The notes under the pieces were generated by a model. That model did no database searches, was not told the origin of the DNA, and saw only the letters and a list, made by a program, of their open reading frames with translations. A DNA stretch of 64,000 nucleotides from Hybos culiciformis. Taxonomy: Eukaryota; Arthropoda; Insecta; Diptera; Hybotidae. Below, piece by piece: positions 22,205 to 35,400 of this stretch. Location of the stretch: assembly GCA_964007475.1 (NCBI GenBank), contig OZ023273.1:58857834-58921833 (forward strand). Direction: 5' to 3'. The translations under genes and the position numbers were made by a program. How positions within the stretch are numbered: the first letter of the stretch is position 1; each line of letters starts with the position of its first letter.

Positions 22205-23733
22205 TAGTGTTTGCAAATACCCGGAAATAAAAGTACCCGGGTACTCGAGTTGTAATATTTCAAAGTTTTCGGGTAGCCCGGGTTACCCGGGTATTAAGAA
22301 ATATTACAAAAAAAACTGGAAAAAAACCCATTAATAATTTAAATTTTTTGTTTATTAAGAAAATAATATTTTCTAAAAATTAAAGCATTTAATGTATCTG
22401 GGCTCATTTTATTTCTTAATTTACTACAAAATATTCCAGCAATGGAAAAAACACGCTACGAGTGTTTCAGTGGATGTTAATTTCTCAAAGTAATTCCAGA
22501 CTCAAGACATTTTACAAGATGCAAAGACAAAAAATTCAATCGAACGCACAACATCAATTTGTATAATTTTTCTTCACTTACGATTTTTAATTTCACTTCC
22601 TCAGCTCAGCAGTATTTTGATTAATCAAAAGCACAAAGAATATTTTTTTCAGAAAAACACATTCTATTTTTTTTTTATGTTTTTGAAATAAAAATAATTC
22701 AATTAAGCACCCAGTAAATATTTTATAGGTGAAAACCCAGTTAATATTAGGTTAGAGAAACCCAGTGATTACCTGATATTGGCACCGGGTAGTCTATGAA
22801 AATTTTCATACATGCGTTCGCTTCTAGCAGGTATCATTACCTGATCATTCAATAAAAAAGAAACGAAACGAAATGAAATAAAAGTAAATTAAATTAGTGG
22901 CTTCTCCACAAATATGGTTTTTTTAAATATAAGGGCTTCTTCCTGAAAGATTTCTTAAAATTTTCTCAAATTCTTTCTAAAAATAATAAAAAGCTAAAAT
23001 TGTTTTTATTAGTTTTATTTATAATATATTCTATCTCTTGTAATATAACAAAAATAAAAAAAAAACTAAAAATTAATAAAATAAATGTTGATTTATAAAA
23101 AAGCAAAATTTTATTTACAATACTTTATTGAAATTTGAAATTTTTTTTATTTGTTAAGTTTAATTAAAAATGCATTTTTTTTTATTAATTTTTTTTTTAC
23201 TTGTTAAGTACTTTAATTAAAAATTAATTTTTTTTTATAAATTTTTTTAATCATTTTTAATTTTTTATTTTAAAAACGCATGTATCTTTCTCAATTTTAA
23301 CAACAACACGCGTTCATTAAAATTTCAAAGGAACTGATAAGATTTGAACAAAATTTCAAATTTTTTTTGTTTTTAATTGTGGAATGAGGATAAACTGAAA
23401 CGAATATATAGACAAACCCAGTAAAAACGGCCAAAACACAACCGATTAAATATCCTGGTGAACAAATATTTACTGGGCATTAATTTATTTCGGACACGGC
23501 CAACTTATAAAACATGTAACATGTAACATGTAAAACAATATTTCAAATTTTCGAATGCGAAATTATTTTTTAAGCTCGCCTATAACTGTGCAATTTGGTT
23601 TTGAAATTTGCTGTTTGAATTTCAAAACTTTGATACCCGGATACCCGATGTTACTACCCGGGTTTTGAAATACCCGAAATAATGGTCAAATTTGCGGGTA
23701 CCCGACACCCGGGTACCCGGGTTGAAAACACTA
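22205..23733 (-). mobile_element. hAT element with ATTTTTAG target duplication
   Basis: Termini: left TAGTGTTTGCAAATACCCGG, right (reverse complement) TAGTGTTTTCAACCCGGGTA. Both flanks are ATTTTTAG (22197-22204 and 23734-23741), a perfect 8-bp duplication fitting the hAT consensus nTnnnnAn. The subterminal regions are rich in ACCCGGGTA palindromes. A transposase C-terminal remnant lies on the minus strand near the left end (22337-22480). Most of the coding region is lost. Confidence 0.85.
22337..22480 (-). pseudogene. hAT transposase C-terminal (dimerisation domain) remnant
   Basis: Reading the minus strand gives STETLVACF, a small frameshift, then SIAGIFCSKLRNKMSPDTLN and ALIFRKYYFLNKQKI with a stop. 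The SIAGxxCSKxRxxMSPDTLNALIF pattern is the hallmark of the hAT dimerisation domain. Frame breaks and loss of the catalytic DDE region make it non-functional. It lies within the element at 22205-23733 and gives its orientation. Confidence 0.75.
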
Positions 23734-23741
23734 ATTTTTAG

Positions 23742-24718
23742 ACGAAACGGAAGGTATTAAAAAGTCAACCTTACGATAAAGAATGATATTAAATTCTCAG
23801 TCAGTAGTTTGATTTTATTTCTCGAAATAAATATTATTTTTTGCATGAATTAGCAAATTCAAAACTTTTATACGAAAAAATAGAAAAAAATGCATTAAAA
23901 TTCACAGAAAAATGTGAAATTTCTAGTAATCCGCTAATAAATGACCTATTTAGGTAAATTAGGCTTAGGTTTATAGTCATAGTTTTTTCTCTTTTTTTAT
24001 TTATTTTTTATTTTATTTTTTATTTTGTTATTTACTAGGTTAAGAAATTACAAATAAGGTTTTTAAAAATAAAAATTTTCTCCTTAAAATAAAATGTCAA
24101 ATACATAAATATCCTAGTATAAAATATTAAAAAAAAAATTTTAAAGTTGTAAAGATAGAAATGTATCTAAAACTCTGAAAAAATTAATTAAATTTGTATA
24201 CACTCGTTTAATAAAAATTGAATTGAATTGAATTGAATATTATTTTGTTAACAACGCAAAAATTTAGAAAATAATAATTATCCGGGCAAAACTTCTCACA
24301 TATTTCACCCAAGTATAAGTCTAACTAAAAAATCCTTTAGGTTGATTTTCCGATCATCATACTCTTTTCTTTTTCCGGACCATTTGACCCTTCCAACCCT
24401 TTCGGAGGCAAATATTGAAATGTATTCTTATCAACATCGTCTACACAATAATTTTCTATTTCCGTACAATAAGTGCATCATTTTAAAATCATGAGTCTGC
24501 AAAGAATTAGCGCAAAAATATAATTAAAAAATCAACGTTAAGGAAGTCAAAGTAATATTTCCGCAAACAATAAACTCTCTCAAGTCCTTGTTATATTTAT
24601 ATTGTTAGGGGATTAGTGCAATAACCTGGTAACACGGAATTTAAATCATTTTTGTTTTTATTTTTAAAAGCATACGGCTAATACGCATCAAACTATTTTT
24701 GTCTTTTTTCCTCATAAA
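23742..24718. other. A/T-rich intergenic DNA with a small codon-like island
   Basis: Mostly unremarkable. (AATTG)n simple repeat at about 24214-24236. A higher-GC patch at 24337-24477 is listed separately. Confidence 0.45.
24337..24477 (-). other. Unidentified 46-codon open segment ending in a stop
   Basis: The minus strand reads ...YCTEIENYCVDDVDKNTF then QYLPPKGLEGSNGPEKEKSM and MIGKST, followed by a stop (24337-24339). Base composition and amino-acid mix look more coding-like than the surroundings. It could be the last exon of an unseen gene, a retrocopy fragment, or transposon debris. I recognise no family and saw no convincing acceptor site upstream (a weak one is aaatag near 24455). 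Confidence 0.25.
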
Positions 24719-25065
24719 AGCTAATAGCAGGATCACGGCCGGCATTAAAGATCTTTTTTTTTCCTCTTTTCTCATAGAACGAAGTAAAAGAGAAAAAAAA
24801 TAGTTCTGTTATATAAATAAAAACTAATAGCAGGATCACGGCCGGCATTAAAGAACTTTTTTTTTTCCTTTTTACTCATTTGTACGAAGTAAAAGAGCGA
24901 AAAAATAGTTTTGTTATGAAAATAAAAGCTAATAGCAGGATCACGGTCCGCATTAAAGAACATTTTTTTTCCTTTTTACTCATGTGTAAAAAGTAAAAGA
25001 GAAGAAGAATTTTGGGATAAGATAAATTCTAATAGGAAGACTGAAACCGGCATTAAGAGTTTTTG
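24719..25065. repeat. Tandem repeat, period about 103 bp, four copies
   Basis: The motif CTAATAGCAGGATCACGGCC recurs at 24721, 24824 and 24929, and in degraded form at 25029 (spacings 103, 105, 100). Each copy carries a poly-T block and GAAGTAAAAGAG. The last copy is partial. The periodic open frame on the minus strand is a by-product. Confidence 0.85.
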
Positions 25066-25653
25066 ATGAAATAGAATTCTTATAAATGTTGCATAACAAG
25101 ATCACTATGATTCAGTATCACGAATCATCTTACTAGAATCTTATACAGCTTATAAGTGGTATAACACTTATTTACAAGAATAATCTGCTAGTTGGGAAAT
25201 ACAGATGAGTTATTGCACTTCGCCCAAATCAACAATAAAATAAGGGGCTTATTTTCGAAATTGTACTGATGTATTTCCTCCTTGGATTGAGTACATTTCT
25301 TTTTTTTTCGTGCTTGTTGTTCGAGGTATTTGAAAGTTTCACGTTAAAAAATTCTCAATGAATTTCATCAAAATAGAATTTAAGAATGATGGAGTTTTTT
25401 ACGTTCCATTGAAATTCGTAATAATTTCGCTGAATCTCAGTCAGATGTTATTAATAATATAATATTTAATATGTACCTTAAAAAAATTATTAAAATCAAT
25501 TCAGCACTATACTACAAAAATAATATAAGCGAGCGACTTGTAGATTGCAAAATAAAAACGTTATTTTTTTCATTAATTCGTGAGTACTAATAACTGAAAA
25601 ATCTAAACAATAGGAGTATGTATAATTGTATATAATATCTCAATGGCTCAATT

Positions 25654-26161
25654 TAGGGTTTTTGAAACTCGACCATTTTCGTAAGCTCGAGCCTTCAAGC
25701 TTTTTGTATAAGAAGGATCGGGTAACTCGAGCCACCCAAGCCTTCTTAAAAATAAAATACATATGAAAAAACAATGGCATAAAAAAACCAATTTCAGAGC
25801 ATAAAATTCAACTTTACGCTTCTAATTTAATCATTATTAACCCATTATTATAAAATTATAAAAATAACAATAAATATTGCAAAATTATTAATTATTACAG
25901 TCACAAAACATAATAAAATATAAAAACAAAACATTATAAATTAAAAATTATAAATTATAAGTTAAAATTGACTGTGACTTATAAGATTGAAGTGAAATAT
26001 TTCGTTATATACACTTTTCTGTTCAATATAATAAAAAAAAACAAAAGTAAAATGTAAAACATTAAAAATTCTCAGCTCGAGCCACTAGCAGATAAAAACT
26101 TTATCTTCATTCAAGCAAAAAGAGACGAGCTAGCTCGAGCCGGCTCGATCCAAAAACCCTA
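25654..26161. mobile_element. hAT-type MITE with GCTCAATT duplication
   Basis: Left end TAGGGTTTTTGAAACTCGAC; right end (reverse complement) TAGGGTTTTTGGATCGAGCC. GCTCAATT flanks both sides (25646-25653, 26162-26169). The subterminal regions contain several CTCGAGCC motifs. 508 bp, A/T-rich interior, no coding. Confidence 0.8.
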
Positions 26162-26169
26162 GCTCAATT

Positions 26170-28915
26170 GCTTTGTAATTAAAATTAAATTTCCTAAAAA
26201 AAAAATGTATTTTCTAATTTCACAAAAAAAATGCTAATGGTTCCATGGAAAATTTTCACTACGAAAATTTATTAATATTTTTTAATTGATTGTCTCTATA
26301 ATTTTTTTGATATTATTTACTATATATTTTTACAACATAAACTTATTTACAACATAAACTTATTAGATTACATAGTTCTTATAGTCGAACACACAATTCA
26401 TGATAGCAAAATCTTACATTTTTCTCTCTATTATAAATTAGATATATTGTTGTTTATGATAAATACATTTTATAGAATCAGGTGATTAAGCTTGTTGTCC
26501 TTTCAAAAAAGCTTTCGAATATAACAATTAAGTTTTTCCTTTATTTTCCTGTGAAAAGTTTGTAGCAAAACTTCTATACACAATTCAGTTCTGTTTTAGC
26601 CGTTGTACAATTTATTACTAGAAAAACCGCATTAATTAAAAAAAAATATATATTTAATAAAAAAATAAAATTATAAATATTTCAAATTATGGAAGAATGG
26701 AAAAAAAAAATTAATATTTTCTAAATATCTAATAATAATTAAAATAAATTAACAAATAAAAAATAAAATTTCACTAAATTTGAGTCTTACAAAGCAATAT
26801 TTAAAAAAAAAAAAAATTTGAAAAAGAAAATTTTATATAAAACACCTATCTCTATATATATGTATATATGTATACTATATCCTACACGTATATAGTTTTG
26901 ATATATATAAAAGAATATATATAAAAAAAAAAAAATTTATATAATATTTATTTATCCTGTTCTTATTTTTTTTTTGTTCATAACAATATTAAAAAAAAAT
27001 TTTAGTGATTTATTGGAAAATTAATTTCGATATAAAAAATATGTATTTTCTTTCTCGCAATTTATAAAAAAAAAATTTATATTTTTATTTTATATTCTTT
27101 TTTTTTTTTTGTTATGTATGGCTTCTTTCTAAATGTGATACATATGATTAATCAATAATGAGCTGTCAGTTAAATTAAAAAAAAAAATAATGAAAAAAAT
27201 AAAAATAAAAAACAAAAACATGACATAAAAAACATTATAAATATAAATTATAGTTTAGTGATATATATATATAGAAAGTTTAAGAACTTAAAAATAAAAT
27301 ACCCGAAATAAAAACGATTGGAGAAGAAAAACAAATTAATGGGATTAATCAAAAAAAAAAAAAAACAATATTATTAAAAATTAAATAAAACAAATAATAA
27401 AGACAAATATAAAACTTTTAAAAAGTAATTTCAATATTTTTACGTATCTAAAAAAATATCCTTTTTTTTTAATAGAGTATAGTGTTTTATAGAAACATTC
27501 ATTATTCTATATATAGAAAAATTCTGCCAAATATATAAAATAATTAGTTATAGCGAAATTTGATATTAAATTATGATGTTATAATATTTTAGTTGTAAAA
27601 ATATAATGTTTTTTTTTTCATATCGGAAAATGATTTCTTTTCATACGGATTTTTAAACATTATTACTGTGTCATAAAATAATAATATTTTTATGGCCTTA
27701 GGTAGGATAGCTAATACTAAAACCTCAAACGTTAATTTATACTATAATAATATCAATGTTCCCGTATTGTGTTTTACTTCTTGTTATAATGCAATGAAAT
27801 TATTCAAATTATATTTAAGTAATTAATCTTAAGCAATTAAGCATTTTAAAGAACTTTTAAATTTAAATTATTTTTTTAAAGCTTTGTGGAGTATAAACAA
27901 TTTTATAGTTCTAATCTTAAGCATGAAATTGATTTCATTAATCTACACTCTTACATTTTTACGACGAAAGCGCTTCGACTTTGATTTTATACATCAGATA
28001 TAATTATTTTTAGTTTAAAAAAGTTTAAATATCTTTTTGTACTTTATTTTAACTTTAATTGTAATAAAATATATAGGTACTGCATCTATTTCTTAAAAAA
28101 AAAAAAATGATTAAAGATTTATTAAAATCTAACTAAATCGTTAAAATCATTTTAAAATGTTAAACACTACTTTGAATCAAATTCTGGCAATCCAATATAA
28201 CTAAGTAAATTTTTCATATGAAAATATAAATAAAAATGTTATCGGGCGTTTGCAGCAATAAACTGGAATTACAATAATTATATGATTATATTTTATACCA
28301 AAAAGAAATTTAATATGATGGTTTCAAGGAATATTTTATTAAATTAAGTAAATTAGTTAAATTGTGTATAATAATCATATAAAGGTCGCAATAAATTAGT
28401 ATTATTATTTTCCAATATTGTATATTTATATATATAATATAATTTTATGTATGTATACATAAATATCATATCAATTAATTCTTGTTATTCTTATATTATA
28501 TAAGTTTAACAGCAAGATGAGACCTTAATATTGGTAAGTTTCAATTTTTCTTTTGTTTATAGGAAATTATTTCATAATATGAAACTTTTATATGATGTAT
28601 AGGTAATTATTATTTATTAATATATAAAGCTTATATAATTTTCAATATAAAATATACTTAAATTAAATTTTTTAACGAAAATGTTTGATAATTCTTTTGT
28701 AACCAAAATTAGAAGAATATTAAGGAAAATTGTGCCGAACGTCGAAAAAGTTTTTATTTAAAGTTCTATTTCGCTTACATCCTACAACTGCGATCCTTAA
28801 AAAAAAAAATTTGGGAAACAAAAATAATAACTATGTTAACAAGAGTCATACATGAAAATTTTCTTTTTTTATTGCTAAAATAAAGAATATTTTTTTTGAT
28901 AATATGTACTAATAT
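26170..28915. other. A/T-rich non-coding stretch
   Basis: Homopolymer- and TATA-rich sequence; no open frame or structured element I can support. Confidence 0.5.
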
Positions 28916-28923
28916 ACTATACC

Positions 28924-29480
28924 CAGTGGTGGGATTCAGCCGGTTCGCACCGGTTCGCGCGAACCGTTTCTTAAAATATTTAAGATTCGCGCGAACCGTT
29001 TCCTAAAATTTGTAGGTTCGCGAAAATAGCCTGAAAAAGTTTTGAAATAACTATTCACTATTTTAACAGTCCCTCCGTGGCAATTTCTCAACTACTCAAA
29101 GAATATACAATTTAAATTTACATTGAAATTTGTATTAAAAATTTGACAAGCGTTTTACTTATTTATCTGAAAAATCTCCTTTTTCTTTGACTATGTTATG
29201 TGAATACTGTGAGTAAAGAACTGAATAAGAGTAAAAATATGCTTTTACAAAGTATTAAACGTGTAACAAGCAAGCCTGTTTTGAAATTACAACATTTGGA
29301 AACATCAATCTAAAAATTTATGAGTTTTTATGAAGGAAAAGGTATATATATGTTCTGGAAAGGTCTTTAGAATCTAAATTAAAACAACTTTTTAGAGGAT
29401 TCGAAACCACGAAAAAAATTGTATTCTTTTTTTTTTACGGGATGCGAACCGGTTGTTAAATGTTTTGAATCCCACCACTG
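28924..29480. mobile_element. hAT-type MITE with ACTATACC duplication
   Basis: Perfect 15-bp terminal inverted repeats CAGTGGTGGGATTCA. ACTATACC on both sides (28916-28923, 29481-29488) is a perfect 8-bp target duplication. The interior is 557 bp with GGTTCGC-type repeats near the left end. It is the same family as 1626-2317 but with a different internal deletion. Non-coding. Confidence 0.9.
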
Positions 29481-29488
29481 ACTATACC

Positions 29489-32400
29489 GTATCTTTAGAT
29501 ATATTTATATAACATTATATATTAAAGATATTTTCTTCAAATTCATATTTCTATAAATATATACATAAAAATAATCGTTTCAATTTATATTTTATTGTAT
29601 ATTAAGAAAAATATTAAATGCCAAATTAAGTTTAATTATCTCAAAGAAATTGAAATGTTATATATCATTATAATTATCATTTGAATATTACAAATCCTCT
29701 AATAATGTACCTATTTCTTCAATATGAAAATAAAATAATACCATCATGTTTATATGAACTGTTTAAAATAATAATGTAAATAAATATTGCTTAGTTCAGA
29801 CAGTTTTCCTAATTGTATTTTTTAAAAATAGACTATAGGTTTCAGGCTATTTAATTTTATTATCTATCTCTTTAATTCGATTCATATAACAATAATAATG
29901 TTAAAATTATACAAAATGTAGAACAACATTAATTTTAAATGTATATTCTTAAGGACATATAGATTAAACATTATCTGGTTGAAAAATATGAATATTTTCC
30001 AATAATTTGTGATGCCAAATAGCATACTTTTTCGAGCATAAAATGTACATATTTTTTTTTAATCCATTATTTTTATTCCCATAATTCTTTTCTTTTATTT
30101 GTTTCTATGTACGTTCTATAATCTATATGAATGTTATGTACACATAAGTACCTATATATTTATCATCATGTGACATTGATTTAAAATTTTTTGTACATTA
30201 TTATAATAAATATGTATGTAGGTATATTTTTTCGAATTGTAAAATTTTTTTTCCCCATTATGGTTTTATACCGTTGGTATGTATTTTATTTAAAATAATA
30301 TGTTATGTTACACGTAAAGTTTTGGTATTTACATATATTTATGTTATGTAAATATGTCATTATTACGTCGCTGGCCTGGCCCAGTTCAAAAATGGTATAT
30401 AAAGAAATTTATTCTTGATATTTTTAGAAACGTCGGGTTTTTGATCAAATAAAAAATATTTTTACCGAAATTTGAAATAAATCTGAAATTTTTTATTATT
30501 ATAATTCAGAAGTAGTAGTATCTTTTTTTGAATTGAAGCTGAACTTTGATACTTATTTTTAATGAGAATTGAATTAGATACTTTCATAATTTGAATGCTA
30601 GCCAGAGTGTAATTTAAAAGCCAGAAGCTTAGATGAAAGACAATTACGCAAGCTTTTTTTTTTTTTGAGAATTAAAAAAATGTTTTAAAATACTACAAAA
30701 TTTTGCTGATTCTCTTGTTGTCCAAATTTCGGTGCTTATTTTTTTACCCATAATATTTTAACAGATTAAATATTTTTTTTCTGTTTTTGTGACAAAAACG
30801 AACAACAACGTCAACAACCTCAACATACAATTTATGTAGGTCATTGTCCAGAATTTATAACTCACTATGAGCGAAATTTTTGCCAAAGCCAGTTCATATA
30901 ATTTTTTTTTTGAAATGGGAAAATTATTTAATTTTCAATTGATTCGTAATTTTTTACTGCCTACCATTTCCATATTAATCCATATATATTTATATACATA
31001 TTATTTTATACATAATATATATCACTATGTAGTATTTACGTGTATATATACTACATACAGATTTGAATATAAAATACATAAATTTGTTATGCATGTATGT
31101 TATGTTTATATTTTACTTTTGAGTTTTTTTATTTATTTTTTAACTACGTTCAATCAATTAATCAAATTTATGCTCGTTTTGAAGCGTAAAATTCTCGTAT
31201 TTTACGTTTTACCTAAATATACATACGTATCCTTGTGATGCATATAAATTTTGTGGCGTTTTCCCAAAAAATTGTGTAATGTAAATATTGAAATAATTTT
31301 TTTGTGGTAATTTTAAAAAGAAATAAAAAATTACAAAATTTTATATTTCTATCAAAAAACTTAACTTTCAATATAGTGCAATATAAAAACAATAATTGCG
31401 CATAGTTTAATTAGCTTCTTATGTATATTTATATGTACTTGTGCACGTCTCATTAAGAAAGTGAATTATAATTTTGATTAACTCTAAGAAATGTTATTGC
31501 ATCATTTTTAGTCTATCAAATAGAGTATACCTATTATGAAGCGAAACAACAACCGATTTTTTGCTATTTCTACATAATGTTTCCGTAATAGGTACTTACT
31601 ATTTTCAAGGCCACAATTATTATTAACTACTCGTACACGAATTTGTCTGTCTGTACATTTCTTTTTTATTACTATATTCGACGCTCTCGTAGACCCACTT
31701 TTCGTCATCACAGCGAACTGAAATTTGCCACACAGGTTCATGTCGCGTGACAATTGAATCTATCAAAATTTTAACCGGAAATTTCCATGGAAAACAAAAT
31801 CCATGGTACAAATTTGATTAGTGATAAACCCATTTCAGAAAAAATGCAGAGTTTTCCGATTTTTCCGCAAAAATTTTCCGGAATTTTCCGAGTTTTCCAG
31901 AAATTTTTCCGGTAAAAAAGTTTTCTAAATTGCAGGATCACGTTCCCTATCAACTGGTATCATTACTTTCTCTCCGACAATGGTGAAATCTTCATGTAAA
32001 ACGCTTTCCCGGAGTTTTTCCGACCAAGGAAGCGTTTGAACTTTTTGAACCCTGAGACAAAGTTGTAGAGCGAAATGAGTTGCATAAAGTTGCTTTTGTG
32101 GAACACTCCATGGAAAACCCAGAAAACCCGGAAAAGCGGGAAATACATTGGAAAAATTTTCATCGACATGATTAGTTATAAATCTTCAACAATCATGAAA
32201 ACTTGAATGAAAAATCGAGGAAAATTTGTAATAACAATTTAGTTAACGCAAAAAAGGCAGAAAATAAAAATAAGTAAAAAACGAGTTTTCAAATAAACTG
32301 AGGCATGAAAAAGTAGAAAATTAATTTTTCTTCACAGAGGTCGACTCAGATTTTTTGATTGGGAATTTTCTTGAATATTCTTTCTCTTCATGAATCAAAT

Positions 32401-35400
32401 CACTTATTATATACAAAAAAAGAATTCATTAAAAATATTACAATGATTGGTTCTGAAGTGTTCATTGAAATTAAGGATGAATAATTGCACACATTCTTAT
32501 TCAATTGTCATTATGCAATTAAATTATCCAGTGAAATACAAAAAAAAAAACAATAATTGTCATCACGAACTTCCAAGAGTCAACTGCTTTAAATGTAGTT
32601 AAACCACAAAATACATTTTTTCATCGTTTTCATATAGGGTTCCAAAGTCAAGAAAATTAATACTTTCAAACTTTGCACGGTTTTAAGAAATTTAATTTAA
32701 TTGTTTTGGTGGAATATGCAGAATTTCAACAAAAAAAAATCAAATGTTCTATTTATTTTGTCCAAATGAAATGTGGTAATTATTTAGTTTTACTAATTCA
32801 GTGTAATAAATATTTCACAGAAATCGATATAAGAAATAATATAGGTATATGTATTTCTTCACCAAAATATTATGTACAACATAATATTTACATCGATGGA
32901 AAAAAGGTTATCGTAAACCTGGAAACATTTTGAAATAAAAAATGATTGAAAAGAAAAATGATTATTTAAAAATTAAAGTAGGTTATCCACCCAAATTCCT
33001 AAGCAATAATTTTTTTACAATCTTAAATCAATCTTAAATCATTGTAATGAAAATGAAAACAGTATCTTATATACTTATATTGTATTCAGATATTTTATAT
33101 TTTTTTTACCGAAATAAAAACGTCTATATTAATCTACTTCTGTTGGATTATGAAGAAAATAAATTTTTTTTCTCATAAAATTTTTTAATAATTAATTGAT
33201 TTTGAACTTCATATCTTTGACCCAATGTATATAGAATAAAACATCTTATTCCAATTTTTTTGTTACAATTTTGAAATATGAACTAAAGTAGTATAATTAA
33301 TATACTTTTTATATTATATATATAATTGGTATAACATCTATATAATAAGTAAAATAACGTATCATTCTTATATAATAAACTTTCTATGTTAACATTATAT
33401 ATTTTCTTTCATTTTGATTGGCTTTTTGAACAAAATAATAAACTTCAATTACATAAAGTGTACTCGAAGAAACGAAAGTATACTTAACCTCTTAAGTATC
33501 TGCAAGCAACTACATACATATATAGTATAGAATGTAACTTTTTGAATAATTTAAAAAAAATAATTATTCCATAACTTTATTTTGTTTTTCTCTCAAAGAA
33601 TGAATAATAATATTATGTATAATATTTTGCTCCTCTTTTTCCATTGAATTTTTTTCCATAGCCAGTTTTTGTTTTTTTTTTTTATTTCATATCCTTTAGT
33701 AATTATTATGTGTGTTGACTTTTCAACTATGTGGCACTACATAGGATCAGGATGTAACTATATACATACTTTCTTGTTATTTCTTCCGGCTTTTAATAAT
33801 AATTATTATAAGAATGTACATTACTTAACAAAAATAATATTAACAAAAATTTTTGTGATTTTTAAGATACCAACTGCATATTAATAACGTATAACAGTCA
33901 AGGTTAGCATTATATTTATATTTGTATAAACGTATGTCCTTTTCATTTATAGATGAAGTTTTAATAACTATGGCAAGAAAGTACAAAATTCAAACGGTTC
34001 GAGATACAAGGTCTTCTTCTCTATGAGACTCATTTAATATATGTAAATAAGAATTTTTTTTTTATAGCACCTAGTTGTAAAATATATGTATACATATCAT
34101 TAACGTAATGTTTATGTTGTACATAATAATATTCTGATTTAATAAAAATATAAGATAAAAATGTTTTTTTTTAAATAAAATATGTATTTTGGAAAATTAT
34201 TAAGTATATTTTTTCGATTTTAATGACAATTTTTCAGTTAATTTACTTTTCATTATTTCTAGCAAAAAAATATGTACAGAAGTGTTTAAGCATAGGTAGA
34301 ATTTTTTTAGCAACAAATTTAATAATAATAGATCAAAAAGTTAGAATTTTAATCAGTCTAGAATGCAATAGTATATTATATATCTAATACCTTGTTCCAC
34401 ATATTTTCTGAAAAACTCATTGCCGTTCACATTATACAATTTGATAAAAAGTGGAATTCATTTGATGTATGAAGAAAAAATTGAGAGAATGAGTGCTTTA
34501 TTTTTTTCAAATCAATTTTTAATTTTTGTTTTTTGATTTTGTTTATATATATATTTTGACATTCAAAAACGAAAGCTTATTTTGGCCAAATAACGATGTT
34601 TTTTACAGCATATTCAAGGAACATTAGGGCATTTTTAGCCACTTTAGCTATTTTTTTTAGCTAGTTTAGAAGCTGATCCGGCAGCTAATCCTAGAAATTT
34701 TTTTCATGAAAATTATAGAATAATCCGAGAACTAACCAAAAACGACTCGTTATCCGAAAAAAAATCCTTTAGTTTGTACAAATATAACATGTTAACTTTT
34801 AACAGAAATATTAATAAATGATATATTAGGTTTGAAATCAATTAGTTTAATATAGATTTAGTTATAGCCCTAAAGGGAAAAGCTGGTTTAATATTTTAAT
34901 ATTGAATATGACTTCCAATAAATAGTTTTTGAAAAATAAGTTTTCTTGGTATGAAGTTATAAATATGAAACGCAGTTTATCTGGAGATTATTTATTTATA
35001 TTAAAACTTAAGAGCCCTTCGACGTTTTCCCTAAATCGAATCAAACACATTTTTCTCTAAAAACAAGTGACAAAGTTCGCTCTAATTACTTTCTCAAAAA
35101 AATGTTCATATAATTTATTGTTAGACCGGAATTTATCTGTGTACATAAAATTTAATTAAATTCGCATTTTTTAAAGACAATTGAACTTTAAAATATAAAT
35201 CTATATTATTAAATTTTCAAAAAGAATATTATAAAATAAAAATTATGTAAGTGGCTCAATTTGGTAAATGTACATAAATAATAAACATATCATTTAATAT
35301 CCGACCGAATTGTAATGAAATATAATAAAAAAAAAAATAAGCCAAATAAAAAAATACAATAAATTTTTCAGAAAATTATTCTTTCAATACGCTTACAACA

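Noticed and set aside
30867..31238. 123-codon hydrophobic open frame
   Set aside because: Phe/Tyr/Ile/Leu-rich composition follows directly from T-rich DNA; no splice context or domain.
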